Assembly: GCA_964451785.1 (NCBI GenBank)
Contig: CAYVJG010000005.1
Span: 1-64,000 of the forward strand
DNA from: JAJYSO01 sp964451785
GTDB taxonomy: Bacteria > Bacteroidota > Bacteroidia > Flavobacteriales > Flavobacteriaceae
DNA: 64,000 nucleotides
Reading direction: 5' to 3'
The notes beneath the pieces are model-generated. The model worked only from the letters and a program-made list of their open reading frames with translations. It did no database searches and was not told the origin of the DNA. Numbering within the stretch: the stretch's first letter is position 1; each line of letters starts with the position of its first letter. Positions 46,572 through 55,157 of this stretch are shown piece after piece. A program made the position numbers and the translations under genes.

Positions 46572-48200
46572 TTAAGCATCTGTCTGAGGAATATCGGATA
46601 GTGGTTGAGCAGTATAAGGCACTAATAAATAGCCCTGAGCGAGTTTAGTAAACTCATTAACCTGATTTTCTATCCATTCAGATGAGTAGTTGAGTTCCTT
46701 GGCCATAAATTCAGCAACAGGTTTTGCTGAATCAATTGCAGCGCGAGCATCTGTAAACAGAAAGCGAATACGGCGCGCTAAAATATCTTCAACCGTTTGC
46801 GCCATCTCTTGTTGAATAGCCCAAATGACTTGCGCATAAGTAGCTGAATGGCGTGGATGAATTTTGACTGTATATTGAGGATTTAGATGCTCAAGCCGTT
46901 TTATATATTGAATATCAGAACCGTAAATATACAAGTCGTTTTTGCGATTAACTTGTTCTTTCGGCATATTGCCGTGAATTGGAAAGTTATGTGTCTGACT
47001 CGCAACAGCAGGTAAGGCGCCTACTGTCATGGCTTTATCAATGATATCTTCAGCCATTTGACGATAAGTGGTCCATTTGCCACCAATAATAGTTATTAAT
47101 CCAGAATCGCCAACCATTATTTTATGACCACGAGATACTTCTTTGGTATTTTTATCGTGATCTTTAGGAGCTGCGAGAGGGCGCAAACCGGCATAAACAG
47201 CTAACACGTCATCACGGGTGAGTGTTTTAGCGAGGTATGTATTGGCGGTTTCTAAAATAAATTCAATTTCTTGGTCAAGCGCACGCGGTTCAAAACTTTC
47301 TTTTTCCATTAAGGTATCTGTAGTTCCAATGACTACCTTATTGTGCCAAGGCACAGCAAAGAGCACGCGACCGTCACTGGTTTTAGGAATCATGATGGCA
47401 TCCTGACCCGGTAAAAAGGATTTATCGACTACCAAATGTACTCCTTGACTAGGCACTACGACTTCACGGTGATCAGGATTGTTCATATTGAGAATATCAT
47501 CCGTAAAAACGCCTGTGGCATTGATGACTACTTTAGCTTTAACTTGACGTTTTTGTCCTGTAAATTCATCAGTAACTTCCACACCATTTAAAATTCCAGC
47601 TTCATCTTTAAGTAGGCCTGAAACCCCCATATAGTTGACTGCAACTCCGCCTTGCTCAACAATAGACTGCATGATATTAATGGCTAAACGCGAGTCGTCA
47701 AATTGGCCATCGTGATAAAGCACGCCATTTTTGAGTCCTTTTTGTTGAATAGTGGCCAATTTATCAACTACAGATGATTTTTTTAAGAATTCGGTTTTTC
47801 CAATGCTCAATTTCCCGGATAGCAAATCGTACATTTTAAGTCCGGTCAAATAATACAAACCCTTCCATACCGAATAATTAGGTAACACAAATTTTAAATC
47901 GTGCACTAAGTGGGCCGCATTTTTGGCCAATAATCCACGTTCGCGTAGAGCCTCTTTAACGAGACTTATATTACCTTGTGCTAAATAGCGAACTCCGCCA
48001 TGCACTAGTTTAGTACTGCGACTTGAAGTTCCTTTTGCATAATCTTTTAGTTCAAATAAAACCGTCTTGTAGCCGCGCAAACTGGCATCTAAAGCCGCTC
48101 CTAGCCCACTTGCTCCTCCTCCTATTACGATTACATCCCAGTTATCTGTTTTGTCTAATTGCGCAATTTGTGCTTCTCGTGTATAATTTACATTTTCCAT
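46572..48200 (-). CDS. glpD: Glycerol-3-phosphate dehydrogenase/oxidase
   Basis: 542 aa. It has an N-terminal FAD-binding Rossmann motif 'VIVIGGGASGLGAALDASLRGYKTVLFE' (about 25-51) and 'SSRSTKLVHGGVRYLA' (about 60-75). The C-terminal domain contains 'RHSATYAQVIWAIQQEMAQTVEDILARRIRFLFTDARAA'. It oxidises sn-glycerol 3-phosphate to DHAP and passes electrons to quinone at the membrane. It is divergent from glpR, separated by a 596-base region that holds a candidate operator (48255-48266). Confidence 0.95.
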   Translation of the reverse strand: MENVNYTREAQIAQLDKTDNWDVIVIGGGASGLGAALDASLRGYKTVLFELKDYAKGTSSRSTKLVHGGVRYLAQGNISLVKEALRERGLLAKNAAHLVHDLKFVLPNYSVWKGLYYLTGLKMYDLLSGKLSIGKTEFLKKSSVVDKLATIQQKGLKNGVLYHDGQFDDSRLAINIMQSIVEQGGVAVNYMGVSGLLKDEAGILNGVEVTDEFTGQKRQVKAKVVINATGVFTDDILNMNNPDHREVVVPSQGVHLVVDKSFLPGQDAIMIPKTSDGRVLFAVPWHNKVVIGTTDTLMEKESFEPRALDQEIEFILETANTYLAKTLTRDDVLAVYAGLRPLAAPKDHDKNTKEVSRGHKIMVGDSGLITIIGGKWTTYRQMAEDIIDKAMTVGALPAVASQTHNFPIHGNMPKEQVNRKNDLYIYGSDIQYIKRLEHLNPQYTVKIHPRHSATYAQVIWAIQQEMAQTVEDILARRIRFLFTDARAAIDSAKPVAEFMAKELNYSSEWIENQVNEFTKLAQGYLLVPYTAQPLSDIPQTDA

Positions 48201-48796
48201 CTACAATGATTTTAACCTTTACTATAATCTTAAATGAAAGGTATTGTTCTAAAACGAAATATTTCGAATGTAAATGTATGATAAATTTTAATTATCGTAA
48301 CATAATGAAACCATATTTAACATAATCAAAACCAATTAGAAACAAAACGTAAACAAATAATCGTTTTTAATATTTTAAATACAATCCTAACACATACATT
48401 CTTTTTAGTAAAATTAACCTTATTTACTTACTAATCCTAAAGTAATTAACTATTTTTAGAATATATATAAAATATAAATTAAAGGTACAAGAAAGAAGCA
48501 ATGTTGGAAAATTTATGTGAGTTTTTCTATGACTTGATGTAATTTTACTTATACAATCACAATAATAACAGTGTAGAAATTAGTCTATTGTTCAATTAGG
48601 AGCTTTAATCGCTTTAATTTACACCTCTATCGTTTTTCAAAAATAGTTTTTAGCATTTTTGAATACTTATTACAGGTTGGGAAACAGTAAATTAAAAACA
48701 AAACTCATCTAGGAGATCAAAAAGTTATCGCTTATATTTAGATGTAAAGGTATTATAACTTAAATTTGCTGTAAATCTCGTCTTAAATTATAGCCC
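48201..48796. promoter_or_regulatory. Long divergent glpD-glpR control region
   Basis: 596 AT-rich bases with no open frame. A perfect 12-bp palindrome CGAAATATTTCG at 48255-48266 lies 55 bases before glpD and is the best candidate GlpR operator; it contains TTCG/CGAA halves as in DeoR-family operators. The -7 box TAAATTTG of glpR is at 48761-48768. The 450 bases between hold nothing I recognise. Confidence 0.5.
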
Positions 48797-49561
48797 ATGC
48801 ACTCAATTACCGAACGTCACCGCATTATTCTTGAAAAACTAAACCTTGAAGAAAGTGTGCAAGTTGCTCAGCTTAGTGAGGAATTAGAAGTTTCATCTGT
48901 AACAATTCGAAAGGATTTGAAACTTTTGGAAGATAAAGGTTTATTGTTTCGATCTCATGGTGGGGCTACGCTTTCTAATCCTTATATTAATGAGCAACCG
49001 GTCAATGAAAAAAAATACATCCGAACAGATGAGAAAAGACGCATTGGTCAGGCAGCGGCTCAGCTTATCACTAATGATCGGGCGATTATTATTGCGTCAG
49101 GAACTTCTGTGTTGTCTATGTCGCAACACATTCAACCTATTGAGCATTTGATTACCATTACGTCTTCATTAAATGTAGCTCTAGAATTAAATCGACATAA
49201 AAAAATAGAAGTTTTTCAATTAGGTGGTTCTCTGCGGAAAAGTTCATATTCAGCTATTGGTCCTCATGCTGAAGAAATGCTCAAACATTTTTCGTGTAGT
49301 AAACTTTTTTTAGGGATAGATGGTTTAGATTTAGACTTTGGACTCACCACCACGAGTTCGCAAGAAGCGCACCTCAATCGCGAAATGATGAAAACCGCTC
49401 AACAAACTATAGTGCTGACAGATTCTTCTAAATTTGGTCGTCGCGGTTTTGGAAAAATTTGCGATCTCAAAGATATCGATCACATTATCACCGACAAAAA
49501 TGCTTCACCTAGATATTTAGAAGCGTTTAAAGAATTGGGAATTGAAGTGACTTTAGTCTAA
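48797..49561 (+). CDS. glpR: DeoR/GlpR family transcriptional regulator
   Basis: 254 aa. N-terminal HTH (about 4-57): 'ERHRIILEKLNLEESVQVAQLSEELEVSSVTIRKDLKLLEDKGLLFRSHGGA', the DeoR signature. The C-terminal DeoRC sugar-phosphate sensor (about 75-235) has 'SSLNVALELNRH', 'KLFLGIDGLDLDFGLTTTSSQEAHLNREMMKTAQQTIVLTDSSKFGRRGFGKI'. It sits divergent from glpD, so it probably represses the glp genes and responds to glycerol 3-phosphate (inference). It converges on the NCS2 permease gene. Confidence 0.92.
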   Translation: MHSITERHRIILEKLNLEESVQVAQLSEELEVSSVTIRKDLKLLEDKGLLFRSHGGATLSNPYINEQPVNEKKYIRTDEKRRIGQAAAQLITNDRAIIIASGTSVLSMSQHIQPIEHLITITSSLNVALELNRHKKIEVFQLGGSLRKSSYSAIGPHAEEMLKHFSCSKLFLGIDGLDLDFGLTTTSSQEAHLNREMMKTAQQTIVLTDSSKFGRRGFGKICDLKDIDHIITDKNASPRYLEAFKELGIEVTLV

Positions 49562-49586
49562 CAGCAACATCGTTTTTCGGAAGCGT

Positions 49587-50933
49587 TTAAATTCCTAAAT
49601 TCTTCCAGACATCAAGTGCGAGTTTGATAATAAATAGAAAACTCAAGATATAAACCGTCGTGGTGATGGTATGCCTTTCTTTTGAAAAGAATTTAAAGAA
49701 GGTAAATGACAAAATGCCAAACACAATGCCTTGCGCAATACTCGAGGTAAACGGCATAAACACAATAGTGATAAAGGCCGGTAAGCCATCAGAGAGTTTA
49801 TTAAAATTGATCTCTCCTACCGAGCTGATCATAAACAAACCGACTACAACTAAAGCTGGTGCTGTCGCGGCGGCGGGAATGATTAAAAATACCGGACTTA
49901 AAAACAGGGCCAAACCGAATAGAGCCGCTACACTCACTGCTGTCAAACCGGTTTTACCTCCCGCAGCCACCCCGGAAGCACTTTCAACATACGATGTCAC
50001 AGAGCTCGTGCCCAATAAAGATCCAAATGTAGTTCCTACGGCATCGGTGAGTAAAGCTTTTTTGATTTGAGGAATATCACCGTCGTCTTTTAGGATTCCG
50101 GTTTTGGTAACGACTCCTATTAATGTGCCTATCGTGTCAAATAAGTTGACGAATAAGAAGGTAAATACCACAACCAGCATATCTAACGAAAAAATTCGAT
50201 GCCAACCTTCAGTAGAAAGCATGGGCTTGATGGCTTGTCCAAAAATGGGTTCAATAGATGGTGGTAAACTGATGATGCTATGTGGCAAGGCTACATCGCC
50301 TAGTGCAATACCTAACACGGAGGCGGTCAAAATTCCAATTAAAATGGCGCCATTGATGTTTCGGATTAAGCAAATTCCCATCACAATCAATCCTAAAAAG
50401 GCGATCCAAACCGAATGATCGGCCATATTTCCTAAGGCTAATAGCGTATTTTTATCGCTGATTACAATCCCAGCATTTTTTAATCCGATCAAGGTGATGA
50501 AAAAACCTATTCCCACCGGAATGGCTTGCTTTAAAACTTTAGGCGTGTTTTTTACAATGGCTTCACGCACGTTAAATAAACTCAATACAACAAAAATGAG
50601 TCCCTCAATAAATACAGCGGTCAATGCAAATTGCCAAGAATACCCCATACTCATAACTACTGTATAAGCAAAAAAAGTATTCAACCCCATTCCCGGAGCT
50701 TGAGCAATAGGCAGTTTAGCATAAAAGCCCATCATCAGCGTGGCAATCATTGTAGCCAAGGCAGTGGTGGTAAATAAGGCTTCTTTATCCATTCCAGCAT
50801 CTCCCAGCACACTTGGATTGACCACCAAAATATACGACATGGTTAAAAAGGTAATTAAGCCCGCTAAAAACTCTTGCTTAATACTAGTGTTATACTTTTC
50901 TAGTTGAAAATAACGCGTAAAGAACTTAAACAT
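49587..50933 (-). CDS. NCS2 family purine/xanthine-type permease
   Basis: 448 aa integral membrane protein with about 12-14 hydrophobic segments. It has the NCS2/AzgA blocks 'EFLAGLITFLTMSYILVVNPSVLGDAGMD' (about 20-48), 'FTFLFVNLFDTIGTLIGVV', and 'GTTFGSLLGTSSVTSYVESASGVAAGGKTGLTAV' (about 300-333). AzgA-like members import adenine, guanine or hypoxanthine with protons. Substrate not determined. -7 box TAATTTTG at 50962-50969 on the minus strand. Confidence 0.93.
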   Translation of the reverse strand: MFKFFTRYFQLEKYNTSIKQEFLAGLITFLTMSYILVVNPSVLGDAGMDKEALFTTTALATMIATLMMGFYAKLPIAQAPGMGLNTFFAYTVVMSMGYSWQFALTAVFIEGLIFVVLSLFNVREAIVKNTPKVLKQAIPVGIGFFITLIGLKNAGIVISDKNTLLALGNMADHSVWIAFLGLIVMGICLIRNINGAILIGILTASVLGIALGDVALPHSIISLPPSIEPIFGQAIKPMLSTEGWHRIFSLDMLVVVFTFLFVNLFDTIGTLIGVVTKTGILKDDGDIPQIKKALLTDAVGTTFGSLLGTSSVTSYVESASGVAAGGKTGLTAVSVAALFGLALFLSPVFLIIPAAATAPALVVVGLFMISSVGEINFNKLSDGLPAFITIVFMPFTSSIAQGIVFGILSFTFFKFFSKERHTITTTVYILSFLFIIKLALDVWKNLGI

Positions 50934-51099
50934 GTGAAGAACACTTATTTTATAAAGACCGCAAAATTATACAAACAAAAACTAATCCCCTACCAACTAA
51001 TTCATAATAAAACGCGTCGCTTCGTCTTTTTTGAAAACATATCTTTTAAATATATTTTTGGTTTATTTTGATTTTTAGTTATGATCAGGAAGAGTTCCG

Positions 51100-51107
51100 T
51101 ATATTTG
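51100..51107 (+). promoter_or_regulatory. -7 box of the 51134 lipoprotein gene
   Basis: TATATTTG, a TAnnTTTG match, 27 bases before the ATG. The next bases contain TTGCGCAA (51112-51119), a palindrome at the left edge of the accessory island. Confidence 0.5.
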
Positions 51108-51133
51108 AATGTTGCGCAAAATTTACCACATAA

Positions 51134-51910
51134 ATGAAAAGAAGCCCAATATATATTATACTCATCCTAATATTTCTTGTTTCCTGCAAAAATAAAAATG
51201 AGAATAGTAAAGCCGATAACATTACTCGAAATAGTTCATCTCTAAAAAATGATAGTATTAACAGAGATTCTATAGCCGAAAGAAATTCAAAAAAAGGACA
51301 ATCAGACAAAAAATCATTCCAGAACTACTTTAAATCTGACTCTACAATTGACAAGAGTATTGTTAAGCACAGAATAGATATTTCAAATAAAGATGAAACA
51401 GTGAAACTTGCTGCATTTTGTAACTGCAATAAAAACGTAAAAAATAATACGATTAAAATACAACTTACAGCGGCAATACCAACAAGTTCTGAATTAAAAC
51501 AAGGAATTACAGGCAGCAGACTATTTTCAGATATTGGTCCGGAAAACGATTTTAAGGGACAGCTTAAATTTCTAACTTTTTATCTTAAAGATAGCACAAT
51601 CAATAAAATACAACTACTCTCAAAGTCTACGGATAAGGAATATAATGGTTCAGATTTTAAATACTCTGATATTGAAAAATTTAAGGTGACAATTTCCAAA
51701 TTTGATTATTCCATCGCTTCTAATGTTTATGGAAAGTATAAAATTATTTTACCTGAACCTTTTGGCTACGTTGAAAATGATACCATTTTAGAAGGCACTT
51801 TCAAATGCAATAATTGGCGAATAAACGAATTTAATGACGTAAAGGAATCGGACTTAGAAAAATGGAATGAAGCTAAAAACAAGAGTTATGGTTTTCGAAT
51901 AGTTGAATAA
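51134..51910 (+). CDS. Lipoprotein of unknown function
   Basis: 258 aa. Signal peptide with lipobox 'LIFLVSC' (lipid Cys18), then a Lys/Asn/Ser-rich linker (19-60) and a beta-rich domain with 'NDETVKLAAFCNCNKNVKNNTIKIQLTAAIP', a CNC motif near 105. I do not recognise a family. It is AT-richer and Lys-richer than its neighbours and is followed by a palindromic tail (51915-52050), like a cassette-borne gene, so it is probably recently acquired. Confidence 0.8.
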   Translation: MKRSPIYIILILIFLVSCKNKNENSKADNITRNSSSLKNDSINRDSIAERNSKKGQSDKKSFQNYFKSDSTIDKSIVKHRIDISNKDETVKLAAFCNCNKNVKNNTIKIQLTAAIPTSSELKQGITGSRLFSDIGPENDFKGQLKFLTFYLKDSTINKIQLLSKSTDKEYNGSDFKYSDIEKFKVTISKFDYSIASNVYGKYKIILPEPFGYVENDTILEGTFKCNNWRINEFNDVKESDLEKWNEAKNKSYGFRIVE

Positions 51911-52244
51911 ACTTTGCACAACAAGGCGTTTGGCAAGAGTGCAACTAATGTTTAAAACGGAAAATAGGCTTTTGCTTGGGTCTGCGCTAAACCGAAAATT
52001 TTCGGTTTATTTTCACTCCCCCCTCGCCAAGCAGCAAACCGTTCTCTGCAAGCTTAAAGAAAATATCACTTCGATTATAAAGCCTGCCGCGCAAGTGGCA
52101 CAACTTGTCTCGTCTTTCGGGATCTGGTTTTTTCCTACGCAAAAGCTTACGCTATAAAAACCAAAAGCTCTATTTTAGCCAGTGTAGACTAAAAATGAAT
52201 GCAGGAATTTAAACGGGGTTGTTGCAAAAAATGTTTGTGTAGAA
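51911..52244. repeat. Cassette-like palindromic tail after the lipoprotein gene
   Basis: GCACAACAAGGCGTTTGGC (51915-51933) and the inverse-like GCCAAGCAGCAAACCGTT (52024-52041) can form a large imperfect hairpin. Inside is a perfect 22-bp palindrome centred on AAAATTTT (51988-52009). Frames read through it give no protein-like product. Such structured tails recur behind lone hypothetical genes in Bacteroidota and look like attC-type recombination sites, but I cannot show the recombinase. Confidence 0.55.
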
Positions 52245-52844
52245 ATGGAAAAGAAATTACCCAATAGAAAATCCATTCGATTAAAAGGATACGATTATGC
52301 ACAGGCAGGATTGTATTTTGTAACCATCTGCACACAACATCGTGCACATTTGTTTGGTAAAATAATCAATGGACAAATGATATTAAACGATTCGGGTAAA
52401 ATGGTTGAAACCGAATGGTTACAATTAAAAAATCGTTTTAAAAATATACAATTACGCGAATACGTGGTAATGCCCAACCATTTCCACGCCATTTTGGAAA
52501 TCGTAGGGGCGCCCCTTGTGGTCGCCCCTAACCCGAATAAAGGGCAACCACAAGGGATTGCCCCAACGTTGGGCGAAATAGTTGGGGCGTTTAAATCGAT
52601 AACATCGGTAAAATATATCCGCGGGGTGAAATCCAAAAATTGGAAACATTTTGATGGTAAATTATGGCAGCGCAATTATTGGGAACACATCATTCGAAAT
52701 GATAATGCCCATCAGCGCATTGCACAATATATCATCAATAATCCTGAAAAATGGGAAAGGGATAAATTAAATAATGGCGATGGAAACATCGTAATGGAAC
52801 CCTTTTCAGATTATGGAACGGAAAATTGGAACAACATATTATGA
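52245..52844 (+). CDS. REP-associated tyrosine transposase (RAYT, Y1 family)
   Basis: 199 aa. The HUH motif is 'MPNHFHAIL' (about 76-84), and the family N-terminus 'RLKGYDYAQAGLYFVTICTQHRAHLFGKI' is present. The catalytic Tyr is probably in 'NNPEKWERD' / 'YIINNPEKW' neighbourhood or 'NYWEHIIRND' (about 145). Between the HUH and Tyr regions is a 20-odd residue insertion 'VGAPLVVAPNPNKGQPQG' encoded by a DNA hairpin (52513-52556). RAYTs mobilise REP palindromes by single-strand nicking. Start ATG at 52245. Confidence 0.9.
   Translation: MEKKLPNRKSIRLKGYDYAQAGLYFVTICTQHRAHLFGKIINGQMILNDSGKMVETEWLQLKNRFKNIQLREYVVMPNHFHAILEIVGAPLVVAPNPNKGQPQGIAPTLGEIVGAFKSITSVKYIRGVKSKNWKHFDGKLWQRNYWEHIIRNDNAHQRIAQYIINNPEKWERDKLNNGDGNIVMEPFSDYGTENWNNIL
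52506..52556. repeat. Palindrome embedded in the RAYT coding region
   Basis: CCCTTGTGGT (52513-52522) plus GCCC (52524-52527) pair with GGGC (52542-52545) plus ACCACAAGGG (52547-52556). It abuts the palindrome GGGGCGCCCC (52506-52515). It encodes the insertion in the RAYT and looks like a REP element within the gene. Confidence 0.75.
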
Positions 52845-52940
52845 TCTGGTACAAGCCTATTCTCGTACCAAACGCATATTGAACGAACTAAAATCGCAAG
52901 GCAACATTGCTTGTTTTTTGCAGGCGGATTCAAATCAATA
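52824..52940 (+). pseudogene. Possible gene fragment after the RAYT gene
   Basis: In a frame offset from RAYT the + strand encodes DLVQAYSRTKRILNELKS (18 residues) and further on NIACFLQADSNQYANKAL, which read like protein. It has no start of its own. It ends where the 3' end of the fused E1 gene begins. It could be the tail of a gene cut by the RAYT insertion, or chance. I do not recognise the family. Confidence 0.25.
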
Positions 52941-54938
52941 CGCCAACAAGGCTTTGAGGGCAGTTTTAAAGCGCGATTTAGCCAAATATTGTTCTTCTAG
53001 ATTTTTAGCAAAAGGAATAGGCGTACTCAAACTGGTGACACGACTTACAGGGGCGTCTAACTGTTCAAAGCAGTGTTCCATAATCAAAGCGGAAATATCG
53101 GAGGCTATGCCACCAAAGCTAGAGTCTTCTTGAAGGATAATCGCCTTCCCTGTTTTTTTAACGGAATTAAAAATGGCTTCAGTATCTAGTGGCGCTAAAC
53201 TGCGCAAATCGATTAAATCTGCTGAAATTTGCATGTTTTCTACTACTTCTAATGCCCAATGCACGCCTGCTCCAAAGGTAATAATGCTGACTGTCTCGCC
53301 AGTTTTGAGATGCGCGGCTTTTCCAATGGGTAATGTGTAATACGAACTAGGTACTTCTTGACGAATGCTGCGATACAGTGCTTTGTGTTCAAAAAACAAC
53401 ACCGGATTTGGATCGTTAATAGCCGTTATCAGTAGCCCCTTGGCATCATAAGGAAATGCTGGATACACCACTTTTAAGCCCGGTGTTTTTGTAAACCAGG
53501 CTTCGCTGGTTTGACTGTGAAAAGGACCCGCGCCCACCCCCGCTCCGCAAGGCATGCGCACCACTACATCTGCTGGTTCTTGCCAGCGGTAATGGACTTT
53601 AGCTAAATAATTGACTATAGGATTAAATCCTGTAGAGGCAAAATCGCTAAATTGCATCTCCATGACGGCTTTCATCTTGTTAATCGACAACCCCATTGCG
53701 GCCGAAACCACTGCCGATTCACAAATTGGGGTATTGCGAACGCGTTCTTTTCCAAAAGCTTCAACAAATCCTTCTGTCACTTTAAACACACCGCCGTATT
53801 CCGCAACATCTTGTCCCATAATGATCAAATTGTCGTGTTGCTCCATAGCTTGGCGCAATCCGTCAGAAATGGCATCGATAAAACGTTTGGTTTCGGTTTG
53901 CTTTTGCGGTTGAATTGCTTTGTACTGCCAGGGCGCATACACATCGGCGAGTTCTTCTTCAACAGTCCAATTTACAGCGGGCTCATTTGCCACAGCGTGA
54001 AGCGCATCGGTCATCTGCTGCTTAAAATTATCTTTAAAAGCGGTATCTTCAGCAGCTGTCAAAATGCCTTCTTCATTTAAAAAGCTGTAAAAGTTAGTAA
54101 TCGGATCGCGTTTTTCCCAATAGGTCATCAATGAATCCGGCACGTATTTCGTTCCGCTAGCTTCCTCGTGACCACGTCGTCTAAAGGTTTTAAATTCCAA
54201 TAAAACAGGGCGTGGATTGACGCGCATATCATCAGCTAAGTCGCTGACTAGATTAAACACTTCAAGGATGTCATTGCCGTTAACCACATGAGCCTCCATG
54301 CCGTAAGCTTTGCCGCGGTCGGCTAAATTTTCAATATTAAATTGTTCGTTTGTAGGGGTTGACAGGCCATAGCCGTTGTTTTCTACGCAAAACAATACGG
54401 GCAATTGCCACACGGAAGCCAAGTTAAGGGCTTCGTGAAAATCGCCTTCACTGGTACCGCCTTCACCGGTAAATACGGCTGTAATTTTGTGTTCTTGTCT
54501 GAGTTTATACGCTAGTGCAATCCCATCAGCCACCCCCAATTGAGGACCGAGATGAGAAATCATGCCGATAAGGTGATAGTCTTGTGTACCAAAGTGAAAA
54601 CTGCGGTCTCGTCCTTTGGTAAATCCACTGGCTTTGCCTTCCCATTGTGCAAAGAGGCGCTGCATCGGGAGGCCACGAGTGGTGAACACTCCTAAATTAC
54701 GGTGCATGGGCAACACGTATTCGTCGTCGTGTAAGCTGGCAGTGACCCCTACTGAAATGGCTTCTTGGCCTATGCCGCTAAACCATTTTGAAATTTTGCC
54801 TTGACGTAATAATATCAACATTTTCTCCTCGATCAATCGCGGAGCTAATAGTTTAAAATACAAATCTTTAAGTTGCACATCGGTTAATGCGCCCCGTTTA
54901 AATTGTAAAACAGGTTTAAGTTCAGGTTGGTTGTTCAT
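52935..54938 (-). CDS. Fused alpha-beta 2-oxoacid dehydrogenase E1 (branched-chain/pyruvate type)
   Basis: 667 aa. The alpha half (about 1-330) has the substrate/TPP block 'FSGIGQEAISVGV' and TPP motif GEG at 158-160 with Asn187/188 ('GEGGTSEGDFHEALN...ENNGY'). The beta half (about 350-667) has 'IIMGQDVAEYGGVFKVTEGF', 'FADFASTGFNPIVNYLAK'-like block and 'LFFEHKALYRS'. It decarboxylates a 2-oxoacid with TPP and passes the acyl group to E2 lipoyl. No E2 or E3 gene is adjacent. It has a paralogue at 61206. Repeat A3 lies 15 bases upstream of its start. Confidence 0.92.
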   Translation of the reverse strand: MNNQPELKPVLQFKRGALTDVQLKDLYFKLLAPRLIEEKMLILLRQGKISKWFSGIGQEAISVGVTASLHDDEYVLPMHRNLGVFTTRGLPMQRLFAQWEGKASGFTKGRDRSFHFGTQDYHLIGMISHLGPQLGVADGIALAYKLRQEHKITAVFTGEGGTSEGDFHEALNLASVWQLPVLFCVENNGYGLSTPTNEQFNIENLADRGKAYGMEAHVVNGNDILEVFNLVSDLADDMRVNPRPVLLEFKTFRRRGHEEASGTKYVPDSLMTYWEKRDPITNFYSFLNEEGILTAAEDTAFKDNFKQQMTDALHAVANEPAVNWTVEEELADVYAPWQYKAIQPQKQTETKRFIDAISDGLRQAMEQHDNLIIMGQDVAEYGGVFKVTEGFVEAFGKERVRNTPICESAVVSAAMGLSINKMKAVMEMQFSDFASTGFNPIVNYLAKVHYRWQEPADVVVRMPCGAGVGAGPFHSQTSEAWFTKTPGLKVVYPAFPYDAKGLLITAINDPNPVLFFEHKALYRSIRQEVPSSYYTLPIGKAAHLKTGETVSIITFGAGVHWALEVVENMQISADLIDLRSLAPLDTEAIFNSVKKTGKAIILQEDSSFGGIASDISALIMEHCFEQLDAPVSRVTSLSTPIPFAKNLEEQYLAKSRFKTALKALLAY

Positions 54939-54952
54939 ATTAAGTTTAAGTT

Positions 54953-55079
54953 ATACCAAATTAGAGTTATTTTTTAATCCAATTTATAATATTTTCTATA
55001 GGTATAATACCGTGATTCACAAATCAGTAGTACAATTAGACAAGTCGAAATTGAACTATTTAATTTGTTCATACAGTAT
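54953..55079 (+). repeat. Dispersed repeat family A, copy A3
   Basis: About 127 bases, starting ATACCAAATTAGAGTTATTT and ending ATACAGTATT. It is a diverged member: GTATAATACCGTGATTCACAA replaces the A1/A2 form, but ACAAGTCGAAATTGAACT is conserved. It lies just upstream of the fused E1 start and may affect its promoter. Confidence 0.75.
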
Positions 55080-55157
55080 TACAGTCAAATGTAACTGTTT
55101 TTACCAAAACTTAATGATTTTGTTACTATTTCTTTAAAGGGAGCTGCTCTAGCCAAT

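Noticed and set aside
48255..48266. Palindrome as a restriction or recombination site instead of operator
   Set aside because: It lies just before glpD and opposite glpR, so an operator is the simpler reading, though unproven.
51903..52157. Plus-strand frame of 84 aa in the palindromic tail
   Set aside because: It reads through palindromes, is not protein-like and is best explained as the cassette tail.
52295..52675. Minus-strand frames over the RAYT gene
   Set aside because: They are shadows of the RAYT gene; the plus-strand frame has the HUH motif.
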